This document shows positions 23,484 through 31,186 of a stretch of 33,448 nucleotides of DNA, piece after piece. Where the stretch lies: positions 1 to 33,448 of the forward strand of contig JAKONH010000389.1 in the NCBI GenBank assembly GCA_022702045.1, written 5' to 3'. The notes below the pieces were generated by a model, which worked only from the letters and a program-made list of their open reading frames with translations, did not search any database and was not told the DNA's origin. Source of the DNA: Spirosomataceae bacterium. Lineage in GTDB: Bacteria; Bacteroidota; Bacteroidia; Cytophagales; Spirosomataceae. Both the position numbers and the translations under genes were made by a program. Position 1 is the stretch's first letter; every line of letters begins with the position of its first letter.

Positions 23484-24515
23484 ATGATCACCTTTTACCC
23501 CGGTCCGTCGAAAGTATACCCGCAGGTTGCCGACTATGCCGCACAGGCTGTTCGCGATGGTATTGTCAGCCTGAATCACCGCAGTCCGGGATTTATGGGG
23601 ATTGTCGAACGAATGGTTGCGTTGTTGCATGAGAAACTGGCCATACCAGCTGACTATCATGTGGCGCTGGTGTCGTCGGCGACGGAGTGCTGGGAAATCG
23701 TAGCGCAGTCGCTAACGGCGTCGACAAGTTTACATCCGTCGGGGGGCGCGTTTGGCGACAAATGGCGTGAGTACGCCCATAAAATCAAACCGATGATCGC
23801 GCCCAATCTGGCCGATACCCTATGCGTCGTACAAAATGAAACGTCCAATGGTACACAGGTCAGCATGGAAACGCTGGGGCAGTTCCGGCGCGACTTCTCT
23901 GCCCTGATTGCAGTCGATGCCGTATCATCGATGGCGGGTATTGCGTTCGACTGGACACTGGCCGACGTCTGGTTTGCGTCCATACAAAAGTGCTTTGGCT
24001 TACCGGCCGGTTTGGCTGTATTGATTTATTCGCCTGCTGCGCTCAAACGGGCGCAGGCTATCGGCGAAAATGATCACTACAACAGCCTGCTATTCATCCA
24101 CGAAAATTTCAGCAAATTCCAGACACCGTATACACCGAACGGACTGGGTATTTATTGCCTGATGCGGGTACTGGAGCAGGTACCACCGATTGCAGAGGTC
24201 GACGCGATGACGCGGCAGCACGCGGCTGAGTGGTACATGTTTTTTGAGCGCGAGATGGCCGATTCACCGTTCCGTCTGCTTGTCCCACCTGCTACCCCCG
24301 AGCATCCGGCCACTCGTTCCGACACGGTGATTGCCGTCACGGGGAGCGAAGCGGCTATTCAGACGGTGAAAAAAGCGGCTCAGCAGGCTGGTATCCTATT
24401 GGGAAACGGCTATGGTAACTGGAAAAACACGACCTTCCGCATTGCTAATTTTCCCGCTATTACCGAAGCCGAACGCCAACAGCTTCGCGATTTCCTGCGT
24501 CAGTACCGCCACTAA
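23484..24515 (+). CDS. Class V PLP-dependent aminotransferase (SerC/alanine-glyoxylate type)
   Basis: The product has 343 residues from the ATG at 23484, which begins M-I-T-F-Y-P-G-P-S-K-V, the typical start of this family. D145 in A-V-D-A-V-S-S should contact the PLP ring nitrogen, and K169 in A-S-I-Q-K-C-F-G is the Schiff-base lysine. The family transfers amino groups between serine, alanine or phosphoserine and a keto acid. Short SerC-like enzymes of this kind in Bacteroidota are often annotated only as class V aminotransferases, so phosphoserine use is possible but not shown. An in-frame earlier start at 23439 is in the repeat and is less likely. A MarC gene follows after 36 bases. Confidence 0.87.
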   Translation: MITFYPGPSKVYPQVADYAAQAVRDGIVSLNHRSPGFMGIVERMVALLHEKLAIPADYHVALVSSATECWEIVAQSLTASTSLHPSGGAFGDKWREYAHKIKPMIAPNLADTLCVVQNETSNGTQVSMETLGQFRRDFSALIAVDAVSSMAGIAFDWTLADVWFASIQKCFGLPAGLAVLIYSPAALKRAQAIGENDHYNSLLFIHENFSKFQTPYTPNGLGIYCLMRVLEQVPPIAEVDAMTRQHAAEWYMFFEREMADSPFRLLVPPATPEHPATRSDTVIAVTGSEAAIQTVKKAAQQAGILLGNGYGNWKNTTFRIANFPAITEAERQQLRDFLRQYRH

Positions 24516-24551
24516 TCCGTTAGTTCAACCCACCTGACCAATCCTGTTGCC

Positions 24552-25127
24552 ATGTTCAACTTCCGGGAGATTGTCTCCGTAACGCTTATTCTTTTTTCGG
24601 TCATCGACATCGTAGGGTCGCTGCCGGTGATCATCGACCTGCGCAAGAAAGTGGGTAAGATCGAGTCGGAACAGGCAACGTTTGCGTCGGGGGCGCTAAT
24701 GGTATCGTTTCTATTTGTGGGCGAACGTATTCTGAAACTGTTCGGCGTCGACGTCGCTTCGTTTGCCGTGGCCGGCGGACTTATCATTTTTCTGATTGGT
24801 CTGGAAATGATTTTGGGCCGTACTATTTTCAAATCGGAGGTCGAAGCCGGCGGAGCGACGCATATTGTCCCGATTGCCTTTCCGCTCATTGCCGGTGCTG
24901 GTACACTGACGACGATCATCTCGCTACGGGCTGAATATCAGACACTGAACATTATCATGGGCATCGTTATCAACCTGCTGTTGATCTACATCGTCCTCAA
25001 ATCGTCGGAGTGGCTTGAAGCCCGCATGGGTCCCGGTGGGTTAGCGGTGCTGCGCAAAATATTCGGTATTATCCTGCTGGCCATCTCCATCAAGCTGATT
25101 AAAACAAATCTGATTCCCGGTTTCTGA
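24552..25127 (+). CDS. MarC-family integral membrane protein
   Basis: The 191-residue protein has six membrane segments in the MarC/UPF0056 arrangement. It shows the conserved I-D-I-V-G-S-L-P in helix 1 (about 18-25) and the mid-protein I-P-I-A-F-P-L-I-A-G-A-G-T-L-T-T-I motif (about 106-122). MarC-like proteins are inner-membrane proteins of uncertain function, once wrongly linked to multiple antibiotic resistance. The gene follows the aminotransferase by 36 bases on the same strand and may be cotranscribed. The downstream gap is almost wholly the repeat at 25140-25249. Confidence 0.92.
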   Translation: MFNFREIVSVTLILFSVIDIVGSLPVIIDLRKKVGKIESEQATFASGALMVSFLFVGERILKLFGVDVASFAVAGGLIIFLIGLEMILGRTIFKSEVEAGGATHIVPIAFPLIAGAGTLTTIISLRAEYQTLNIIMGIVINLLLIYIVLKSSEWLEARMGPGGLAVLRKIFGIILLAISIKLIKTNLIPGF

Positions 25128-25139
25128 TTGGCTGACCTG

Positions 25140-25249
25140 TCTTGAACTGTGCTTTGTCTGATTACCCTGATAAATTATGGTTCAAAAATCAACGCAATCA
25201 CCTCAATCAAACGAATCACAGTTTAAATCGTAAAAATCACAGTTCAAGA
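25140..25249. repeat. Intergenic inverted-repeat element, copy 3
   Basis: The element starts TCTTGAACTGTGCTTT and ends AATCACAGTTCAAGA, with a further internal AATCACAGTTTAAA end-like word. The core AAATTATGGTTCAAAAATCAA matches copy 2 closely over its first 20 bases. It ends 2 bases before the ATG of the MazG-like gene and so forms that gene's leader, as copy 1 does for dtd. Confidence 0.85.
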
Positions 25250-25251
25250 CT

Positions 25252-25725
25252 ATGCAATCTCCCGACTCACTTAATCAAGTGTCTGAGTTTCACCATACAT
25301 TCCAGGCACCCGTACTCGATAGTCCACAAATTCCCGATGCCAGCCGGAGTCAACTACGGGTGGCGCTGCTGGCGGAAGAACTCGATGAACTGCGCGAGGC
25401 TATCGACGCGCAGGATATCGTGGCCGTCGCCGATGCTCTCTGCGATTTGCAGTACGTCCTGTCGGGGGCGGTTCTTGAGTTCGGGTTGGGAGAACAGTTC
25501 AAAGCCCTGTTCGACGAAGTACAACGGTCGAATATGAGCAAAGCCTGTCAGACCGTCGAAGAAGCGGAGGCCACCGTGGCGCAGTACCGTAATAAGGGTG
25601 TCGACTGTTACTATACCGAATCGGCCGGTACGTATCTGGTCTTCCGCAATGCCGACCGGAAAACTCTGAAAAGCGTGAACTATTCGCCTGCCGATCTGGC
25701 CACTATTCTCAACGTTACTGCCTAG
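25252..25725 (+). CDS. MazG-like nucleotide pyrophosphohydrolase family protein
   Basis: The product has 157 residues. An all-alpha MazG/PRA-PH-like core is shown by A-E-E-L-D-E-L-R-E-A (E42, E43, E46) and, one helix later, V-A-D-A-L-C-D-L-Q-Y-V-L (D61, D65), the usual ExxE...D metal-binding pattern. Such enzymes hydrolyse nucleoside triphosphates or related pyrophosphates to the monophosphate and pyrophosphate, for house-cleaning. The C-terminal 50 residues are a short extra segment with C-Y-Y-T-E-S-A-G-T-Y-L-V-F. The substrate is unknown. The start lies 2 bases after the repeat. Peptidase T begins 6 bases after the stop, so the two are probably cotranscribed. Confidence 0.82.
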   Translation: MQSPDSLNQVSEFHHTFQAPVLDSPQIPDASRSQLRVALLAEELDELREAIDAQDIVAVADALCDLQYVLSGAVLEFGLGEQFKALFDEVQRSNMSKACQTVEEAEATVAQYRNKGVDCYYTESAGTYLVFRNADRKTLKSVNYSPADLATILNVTA

Positions 25726-25731
25726 TAAGCA

Positions 25732-26979
25732 ATGAATAATTATCAATATACTGTTGTCGACCGGTTTTTGCGCTACGTGCAGATCGACACCCAGTCCGAC
25801 CCACAGTCACGGACGAATCCCAGCACGGAGAAGCAGAAAAATCTGAGCCGCGTGCTGGTTGCCGAACTACGGGCAATGGGTATTTCTGATGCCGAGTTCG
25901 ATGAGTGGGGTTATGTTTACGCGACGATTCCTGCCAATACCGACAAAGCGGATGTGCCGACGATCTGCCTTTGTTCACACGTCGATACGTCGCCAGACGT
26001 AACAGGGGCGGGGGTAAAGCCACTTATCCATTCCAACTATGATGGAGCTGATCTGGTCCTTCCCGACGATACTGCGCAGGTTATTCGCGTGGCCGACCAC
26101 CCCGATCTGGCGCATCAGCTAGGCAACGATATCATTACGGCCAGCGGAACGACTTTGCTGGGTGCTGACAACAAAGCGGGCGTAGCTGAAATTATGGACG
26201 CGGCCAATTACCTGCTGACCCACCCGGATGTTAAGCACGGCCGTATTCGGCTGTTGTTTACGCCCGACGAAGAGGTTGGACGCGGAACAGAAAAAGTCGA
26301 CATGGCGAAGCTCGGCGCGCAGTATGGCTATACTATCGATGGCGAATCGCTGGGGACGCTCGAAGACGAAACGTTCTCTGCCGACGCCGTATCGATTCAG
26401 ATTCATGGAGTCAGTACGCATCCCGGCTTCGCGAAAGGTAAGCTGGAAAATGCGCTGAAAATTGCGGCCGATCTGCTGGCATCGCTGCCCAAAGACCACC
26501 TGTCACCCGAGACCACTGAAGAGCGGCAGGGGTTCGTCCACCCAACACGCATGGACGGCAATCAGGATCAGGCGACGGTCGAGTTTATCATTCGCGACTT
26601 TACGGAAGTAGGCTTGCAGGAGAAAGAAACGTACCTGCAAAATCAGCTAAACGAGGTGCTGAAACAGTATCCGAATTCGTCGGCCACGCTGACTATCCAG
26701 CAACAATATCGCAACATGAAGCAGGTCCTCGACGAGCATCCAGCCGTCGTAGAGCACGCACTCGAAGCCCTGCGCCGGTCTGGCTTGTCGGCGCGGCAGC
26801 GTAGCATTCGGGGCGGTACTGATGGGTCTCGTCTGTCGTTTATGGGATTGCCCTGCCCGAATATTTTCGCGGGTGAACATGCCTTTCACTCGCGGCAGGA
26901 ATGGGTTTCCGTGCAGGATATGCAGCATGCTGTCAATGTAATAGTCAATGTAGCGCGGGTTTGGGAGGAGCGGAGTTAG
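25732..26979 (+). CDS. pepT: Peptidase T (tripeptide aminopeptidase)
   Basis: The 415-residue protein matches the M20 peptidase T family in length and in metal ligands: H83 and D85 in C-S-H-V-D-T-S-P-D, D146 in G-A-D-N-K-A-G, E180-E181 in P-D-E-E-V-G-R-G-T, D203 in I-D-G-E-S-L-G, and a late H in A-G-E-H-A-F-H-S. It removes the N-terminal residue of tripeptides in the cytoplasm with two zinc ions. The start, M-N-N-Y-Q-Y-T-V-V-D-R-F-L-R-Y, is the family norm. It follows the MazG-like gene by 6 bases. Confidence 0.95.
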   Translation: MNNYQYTVVDRFLRYVQIDTQSDPQSRTNPSTEKQKNLSRVLVAELRAMGISDAEFDEWGYVYATIPANTDKADVPTICLCSHVDTSPDVTGAGVKPLIHSNYDGADLVLPDDTAQVIRVADHPDLAHQLGNDIITASGTTLLGADNKAGVAEIMDAANYLLTHPDVKHGRIRLLFTPDEEVGRGTEKVDMAKLGAQYGYTIDGESLGTLEDETFSADAVSIQIHGVSTHPGFAKGKLENALKIAADLLASLPKDHLSPETTEERQGFVHPTRMDGNQDQATVEFIIRDFTEVGLQEKETYLQNQLNEVLKQYPNSSATLTIQQQYRNMKQVLDEHPAVVEHALEALRRSGLSARQRSIRGGTDGSRLSFMGLPCPNIFAGEHAFHSRQEWVSVQDMQHAVNVIVNVARVWEERS

Positions 26980-27030
26980 TGACGTTACCCCGGTGACAAC
27001 TGCGTTTTTTGTCTAGAACAGGTAAAGGGC

Positions 27031-27065
27031 GTAGATACGACGGTAGATACAAATAGAGTAGATTC
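27031..27065 (+). promoter_or_regulatory. Three direct repeats upstream of the AraC-type gene
   Basis: GTAGATAC occurs at 27031-27038 and 27043-27050, and GTAGATTC at 27058-27065, spaced by 12 and 15 bases. They end 24 bases before the regulator's ATG. AraC-type regulators often bind tandem direct sites, so autoregulation is a reasonable guess. Confidence 0.4.
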
Positions 27066-27089
27066 GTATGTATCGTTTTGTCTACGTCA

Positions 27090-27863
27090 ATGACTGTCAG
27101 CTATTCAACACAACATCCCGACGAGTCGCTCAACGCCTTCGTTTTCAGCTTTTGGAAAACTGAAAACGAGCACCTTTCGGATTGTCAGTACACGGTATTT
27201 CCTGATGCTGGTATTGAGTTGATCGCCTATGTCTACCCTGACAGACCAGTTCGTATACGCTTGTTTGGTCTGTCGACGCAGGCAATAGATGTGACAGTAC
27301 CGGGCCGAGCCGTTTTATTTGGTGTTCGGTTTACTTTACTGGGAGCTGACTATAGTTTGCCGCACAAATTGACCATCAATTCCAGCCAGGAAATGGCAGA
27401 AGGCTTCTGGGATGTTGATGTGGATGCATCAACTACACTGAACGATTTCGCCAATGCGGTCAGTACACAGATCAGAGAACGGATCAGTACAGCTGCGGTC
27501 GATTCCCGGAAAAAGAAACTCCTGGCAAGAATCCATTCGGCAGAACATGTATTGTCAGTCAGAAAGTTATCGGTCGAGGTAGGGTGGGGAGAACGACAGA
27601 TTAATCGTTATTTTACAAAGACCTTTGGCTTGCCGCTGAAACGATACATGGAACAACTAGCCTTTTTCGCTTCGATGAAACAGCTGGGAGGAGGGCAGTT
27701 TGTTCATCCACATTATTACTACGATCAGTCACATTTTATTCGCCAGGTTAAGCGATATACGGGTACTACGCCCAATCAAATTTATCAGAAGAGAAACGAC
27801 CGCTTTTTGCAACTAAGTGATCAGTCAGCTAACCCGGCAATGGATGCTGCGGAAGGACGCTAA
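27090..27863 (+). CDS. AraC-type transcriptional regulator
   Basis: From the ATG at 27090 the product has 257 residues. The N-terminal 130 residues resemble the beta-rich sensor seen in many Bacteroidota AraC proteins (F-W-K-T-E, F-P-D-A-G-I-E-L-I near residue 42), often labelled DUF6597. The C-terminal 110 residues form two helix-turn-helix units: the first around L-S-V-E-V-G-W-G-E-R-Q-I-N-R-Y-F, the second around D-Q-S-H-F-I-R-Q-V-K-R-Y-T-G-T-T-P-N-Q-I. The effector is unknown. A TTG start four codons earlier is possible. The 3' end overlaps the opposite-strand VOC gene by 35 bases, and direct repeats lie upstream. Confidence 0.85.
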   Translation: MTVSYSTQHPDESLNAFVFSFWKTENEHLSDCQYTVFPDAGIELIAYVYPDRPVRIRLFGLSTQAIDVTVPGRAVLFGVRFTLLGADYSLPHKLTINSSQEMAEGFWDVDVDASTTLNDFANAVSTQIRERISTAAVDSRKKKLLARIHSAEHVLSVRKLSVEVGWGERQINRYFTKTFGLPLKRYMEQLAFFASMKQLGGGQFVHPHYYYDQSHFIRQVKRYTGTTPNQIYQKRNDRFLQLSDQSANPAMDAAEGR

Positions 27864-28209
27864 TCTCAATGAGCAACTTCTCGAAGTGAAAATAAAAACC
27901 AAACGTGTTTCGTAGTTTTTTGGGCACGCTTTCAAATGCCAGGTTTTCATTTCTAAGTTTCTCGTATAGCGCAAGTACCGATTCTGTATTCTCCTGGTAA
28001 AACCCTATGTGAAAATTTTCCGGGTAAGCTACGTGATCTGTTTTGTTGAGTGTCGAGGACCATAGAACCATAACAAAGTTAGCGCTGCTCATCAGCACCG
28101 CGACAACGTCTCTTCTGTTATCAATGCAGGTAAAACCCAGGTAATTTTCGAACAATCGTATGGCTGCCGGAACGTCTGTAACGACTAAATTGATATGATT
28201 TAGTTGCAT
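27829..28209 (-). CDS. VOC-superfamily (glyoxalase/bleomycin-resistance fold) protein
   Basis: The product has 126 residues from the ATG at 28209; this start gives M-Q-L-N-H-I-N-L-V-V-T-D, the usual VOC opening. It shows the paired beta-alpha-beta-beta-beta modules: H5 in the first strand, N-F-H-I-G-F-Y in the third quarter, and E-I-S-V at the end. H5, the histidine of N-F-H-I-G-F and the late Glu (L-I-E-I-S) could be the metal ligands of a glyoxalase-type enzyme. Its substrate is unknown; VOC proteins include dioxygenases, isomerases and resistance proteins. It shares 35 bases tail-to-tail with the AraC-type gene, which suggests the two are functionally or regulatively linked. Confidence 0.82.
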   Translation of the reverse strand: MQLNHINLVVTDVPAAIRLFENYLGFTCIDNRRDVVAVLMSSANFVMVLWSSTLNKTDHVAYPENFHIGFYQENTESVLALYEKLRNENLAFESVPKKLRNTFGFYFHFEKLLIEISVLPQHPLPG

Positions 28210-28258
28210 TGTAGTACTGATTAAATAACAAGGCAAAAATCGGTAGTGGTTAGCGCTG

Positions 28259-28275
28259 CCGATTGTACAAATCGG
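28259..28275. promoter_or_regulatory. Palindrome between the divergent VOC and MBL genes
   Basis: CCGATT (28259-28264) and AATCGG (28270-28275) are perfect complements around GTACA. It lies 49 bases upstream of the VOC start and 90 bases upstream of the MBL start, so it may be an operator for either. No regulator is identified. Confidence 0.35.
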
Positions 28276-28365
28276 ACATTTTAACCAATGACCAATCTAT
28301 TGGCTTCTTAGGTCGCAAACAATCATTTCCGACTGCGGTTGACTAAGCAAACAACTCAGCCAGGT

Positions 28366-29334
28366 ATGGAAAGCATAACCAAATCCGAGCCGTCGAAGGC
28401 CAAGTCTGCCGACGCACCGTACAAGGTAACCGACGACGTTGCCGGCATTAAAACACTGTTCGTTAACTTGTTTTTTGTGGGAGAACCCGGTCCCGGTAAT
28501 CCGTGGGTGCTGGTCGATACGGGTTTTATGGGCTTCACAAATTCGATCAAAGACAAAGCCGTCGAATTGTTTGGCGAAGGAACAAAGCCGCAGGCGATCG
28601 TGCTGACACACGGGCATGCCGATCACGTGGGTAACCTGGAGTCGCTGCTGAAAGACTGGGATGTGCCCATCTACGCGCACCGGCTGGAATTGCCTTACCT
28701 ACAAGGAAAGTCCAGCTATCCACCACCAGACCCGGCGATTGGTGGCGGGGGCATGGCCTATATGTCGTGGATATTTCCGATTGGGCCAACTGATTTTGGC
28801 GACCGGATTAAAGCCGTTGAAGATGGCGACACCATTCCTGAGTTGCCCGGTTGGAAAGTCGTGTTTACACCTGGTCACGCGCCCGGCCATATTTCTCTAT
28901 TCCGGGAATCGGACCGGACTTTGCTCTCGGGCGATGCGTTCGTGACCACCAACCAAAATGAAATGTCAGCCGTGGCAACGCAACGGAAAGAATTTCATGG
29001 CCCACCGGCTTATTTCACCTGCGATTGGGACGCTGCCCGGCATTCGGTGAAAAAGCTGAAAGAACTGAAGCCACTCGCCGTTGGTTCTGGCCACGGCGTC
29101 GTCGTGCGTGGTTCCGATCTGACCATCGGCCTGAACAAGCTGACTGATAAGTTTGACGAGCTATCGATTCCGTCGAAAGATGGACGATATGTCAAGCAAG
29201 CGGCTGTGACAGACGAATCGGGGATCGTGTCGATGCCAACGCCGATCTCGTTCCATGTCGCCCGAACGATTGGAGTAGGCGTCGTGCTAGGTATACTGCT
29301 CTATTCATTCTGGCCAAAAGGCGACGAAGACTAA
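28366..29334 (+). CDS. MBL-fold metallo-hydrolase with C-terminal membrane anchor
   Basis: From the ATG at 28366 the product has 322 residues. Zinc-binding motifs of the metallo-beta-lactamase fold are clear: D51 at the end of V-L-V-D-T-G, H-G-H-A-D-H at 82-87, then T-P-G-H-A-P-G-H, S-G-D-A-F and G-S-G-H-G. Residues of about 298-315 form a membrane segment with a short acidic tail, which is uncommon for the fold and would tether the enzyme to the inner membrane. The family covers thioesterases, lactonases, nucleases and others, so the substrate is unknown. The 3' end overlaps the opposite-strand patatin-like gene by 4 bases. Confidence 0.86.
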   Translation: MESITKSEPSKAKSADAPYKVTDDVAGIKTLFVNLFFVGEPGPGNPWVLVDTGFMGFTNSIKDKAVELFGEGTKPQAIVLTHGHADHVGNLESLLKDWDVPIYAHRLELPYLQGKSSYPPPDPAIGGGGMAYMSWIFPIGPTDFGDRIKAVEDGDTIPELPGWKVVFTPGHAPGHISLFRESDRTLLSGDAFVTTNQNEMSAVATQRKEFHGPPAYFTCDWDAARHSVKKLKELKPLAVGSGHGVVVRGSDLTIGLNKLTDKFDELSIPSKDGRYVKQAAVTDESGIVSMPTPISFHVARTIGVGVVLGILLYSFWPKGDED

Positions 29335-30335
29335 CGCAGAAACTGTAGCGCCCCGCGTTCGCCACTCTCGTACAACTGCTGAATCTGCCGACGAGGGACG
29401 CGCCGAACGCGGGGCGATATGCCTTCCGTGCTGATATACAGCGTCCGGTCGCGCTCCGATGCGCCTGACTGGCGGCTGTTAAATCCATCGAGCACAAACG
29501 TGTACAATGCTCCTACGTATTGTTTGATGTTGCGAATCGGGTAGGGGGCGGGTCCGTCGGCTGTGCGGGCATAAGCGGCCTGCTCAGGTCTGACCAGTTT
29601 CAGACCCAGTGTTTCCGGGTTTGGCTGACGATTCAAATCGAACAGATCGAGCGGGTAGTTAGCTAATACACCTCCATCGATCAGAACCTGGTAAGCCTGC
29701 CCCTTCTTAGGACTGGTAATGACCTGATTGTCCTTGTCGAGTAAAACGGCTCCGAAATACATCGGTACGGAAATGCTGATGCGAATAGCTGTCTTCAGCG
29801 GCATGTCTGGCGTTTTCTCGTGCGAAAACACGACCACCTGCTGAGTGGTCAGGTTGGTGCCCGTCACGTACAAGTCTTTGACGGCGACGTTGGTTAGGTG
29901 CTGCTGATGCAATTCGGCAAAGGTGAGATTCGGCTGATTCGTTTTGCGGGCAATGACCGATTCGACCCAGCGTTCGAAGCGTTCCCCCCGGTACCAGCCG
30001 TAGCGTCGGGTAAGCCGATGGAAACCGCCCAGAAAAAACCAGCGCCCGTCGTTAAACTGCTGAATTTTTAAGTCGCCCAGCAGATCCCGAATTTCATTGG
30101 CAGTATAACCCAGCGATACCAGCATAGCTGTAACGGCTCCCACCGACGAGCCGCCCACCCGCTCGATGGCTGCCAAGACACCTCGTTGTTCCAGCACATT
30201 CAGCGCCCCGGCGTAGGCAATGCCGCGCACCCCGCCACCTTCGAAAACCAAGTTTCTGTACCGCAGCGAATCGGGGCGGGCCGTCGCCGTGATATGCACG
30301 AGAAAAAGTAGACAGACGGTAATGGTTAATTTCAT
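29331..30335 (-). CDS. Patatin-like phospholipase, exported
   Basis: From the ATG at 30335 the product has 334 residues and starts with a clear signal peptide (M-K-L-T-I-T-V-C-L-L-F-L-V). The patatin oxyanion loop G-G-G-V-R-G is at 33-38, the nucleophile S64 lies in G-S-S-V-G, and the catalytic D220 is in I-D-G-G-V. These enzymes hydrolyse acyl esters of phospholipids. The earlier in-frame start at 30365 would push the signal peptide inward and is unlikely. Many Bacteroidota patatin-like proteins are also longer outer-membrane forms with a C-terminal barrel; this one lacks that. It converges with the MBL gene. Confidence 0.88.
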   Translation of the reverse strand: MKLTITVCLLFLVHITATARPDSLRYRNLVFEGGGVRGIAYAGALNVLEQRGVLAAIERVGGSSVGAVTAMLVSLGYTANEIRDLLGDLKIQQFNDGRWFFLGGFHRLTRRYGWYRGERFERWVESVIARKTNQPNLTFAELHQQHLTNVAVKDLYVTGTNLTTQQVVVFSHEKTPDMPLKTAIRISISVPMYFGAVLLDKDNQVITSPKKGQAYQVLIDGGVLANYPLDLFDLNRQPNPETLGLKLVRPEQAAYARTADGPAPYPIRNIKQYVGALYTFVLDGFNSRQSGASERDRTLYISTEGISPRVRRVPRRQIQQLYESGERGALQFLR

Positions 30336-30365
30336 AGTATACGGATAGATACGGCAGCGCGACAT

Positions 30366-30700
30366 GGATAATTGGTGAATACAACCAGCTTACTGAGTAC
30401 TACGAATGGAACGCACTGAGTCGCTGAGTAACTGCTGTATTTACCAGACAGTCATAGAACGTTACTTCGCCGGGTAGCGTATATGGCGTGTCAAATCGTT
30501 GATGATCAAGCAGCTGGTTTGTACATTGCCCTGTTGATGTACTCCACCAGCCGACAGCCACCCTGCTTACACGCGATTATACCGCGCTGCTCCGAATCGA
30601 TCCGGCGCGTTAGCACCAAAACTGACAAACGGCATCAACCTAAAACGGGAGTTCCTGTTTCAAATTGGTGCCGTTTGTGCTATAGTGATGGTTTTATCCG
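30366..30700. other. Gap of 335 bases between the patatin-like gene and the DUF3995 remnant
   Basis: I see no gene I can support here. An 83-codon plus-strand frame at 30483-30734 looks like chance: it has no signal or family pattern. The word CTGAGT occurs three times between about 30393 and 30427. The only strong structure is the long inverted repeat at 30625-30678. Confidence 0.5.
30625..30678. repeat. Long hairpin upstream of the DUF3995 remnant
   Basis: ACAAACGGCATCAA (30625-30638) pairs with TTGGTGCCGTTTGT (30665-30678) at 13 of 14 positions, and an inner pair AAACGGGA/TCCTGTTT extends the structure. It could be a terminator, an operator or the relic of a small mobile element. Confidence 0.45.
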
Positions 30701-31105
30701 ATGTACGCTACTTTCACAACAGGTCTATCACTAATCAATGCGCTGATTTTCGGCTGCTACACGTTTACTGGGCCTTACTTCAACTTCCCGCAGAGAATAA
30801 ACCCGTTTCTATGCCGGGCCGGCTGGGCTGATAACGCTTAGGCCGGTGCGTTACTGGTAGGTTTGCTTCTCAACATGTATCGCTGGCTGCCAGGTAAGCT
30901 ACTGCTGACTAATATTGTTCATCGCTACGGTCTGCTCTGTATTGGTTTACTTTTTGGCCTGCGAACGATTGGTGATTTCAAATACGTAGGCTCGACCAAA
31001 TGGGTGCGTAATACGCCTTTCGCTCGTTACGATATCACGCTGTATACACCCTTGTGCGCGGGGCTCGCACGCAGCCACCTGGTCCTGTATGGCCTGCTGG
31101 CATGA
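30701..31105 (+). pseudogene. Broken DUF3995-family membrane protein gene
   Basis: The right part (about 30842-31105) encodes an intact-looking C-terminus with R-T-I-G-D-F-K-Y-V-G, F-A-R-Y-D and Y-T-P-L-C, the DUF3995 signature. The left part is spread over frames: from ATG 30701 the frame gives L-S-L-I-N-A-L-I-F-G, then the family's L-L-H-V-Y-W-A-L appears in another frame, and the original frame meets a TAG at 30839. At least two frameshifts and one stop are needed to rebuild one protein, so the gene is decayed. DUF3995 proteins are small inner-membrane proteins of unknown function. Confidence 0.7.
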
Positions 31106-31120
31106 ACTGATAAGTAGGTA

Positions 31121-31179
31121 GACAGGATTTACAGAATTGCAGGAAAGCGATCGATCTGGTTCGTCTTATAAATCCTGTC
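31121..31179. repeat. Inverted repeat with GACAGGATTTA arms
   Basis: GACAGGATTTA (31121-31131) and TAAATCCTGTC (31169-31179) are perfect 11-base complements. The element lies between the DUF3995 remnant and the convergent 81-residue gene, 7 bases past the latter's stop. I recall similar AATCCTGTAAATCC-type words as dispersed repeats in Bacteroidota. It may double as a two-way terminator. Confidence 0.6.
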
Positions 31180-31186
31180 GACACCG

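Noticed and set aside
24512-24919. A 135-codon open frame on the minus strand
   Set aside because: It is antisense to the MarC gene and rich in low-complexity Ser/Thr/Pro/Arg residues.
25142-25537. A 131-codon open frame on the plus strand
   Set aside because: Its first third is repeat sequence and the rest is out of frame with the MazG-like gene.
30483-30734. An 83-codon open frame on the plus strand
   Set aside because: No family pattern or signal, Cys/Ser-rich chance composition, and it runs across the hairpin at 30625-30678 into the DUF3995 remnant.
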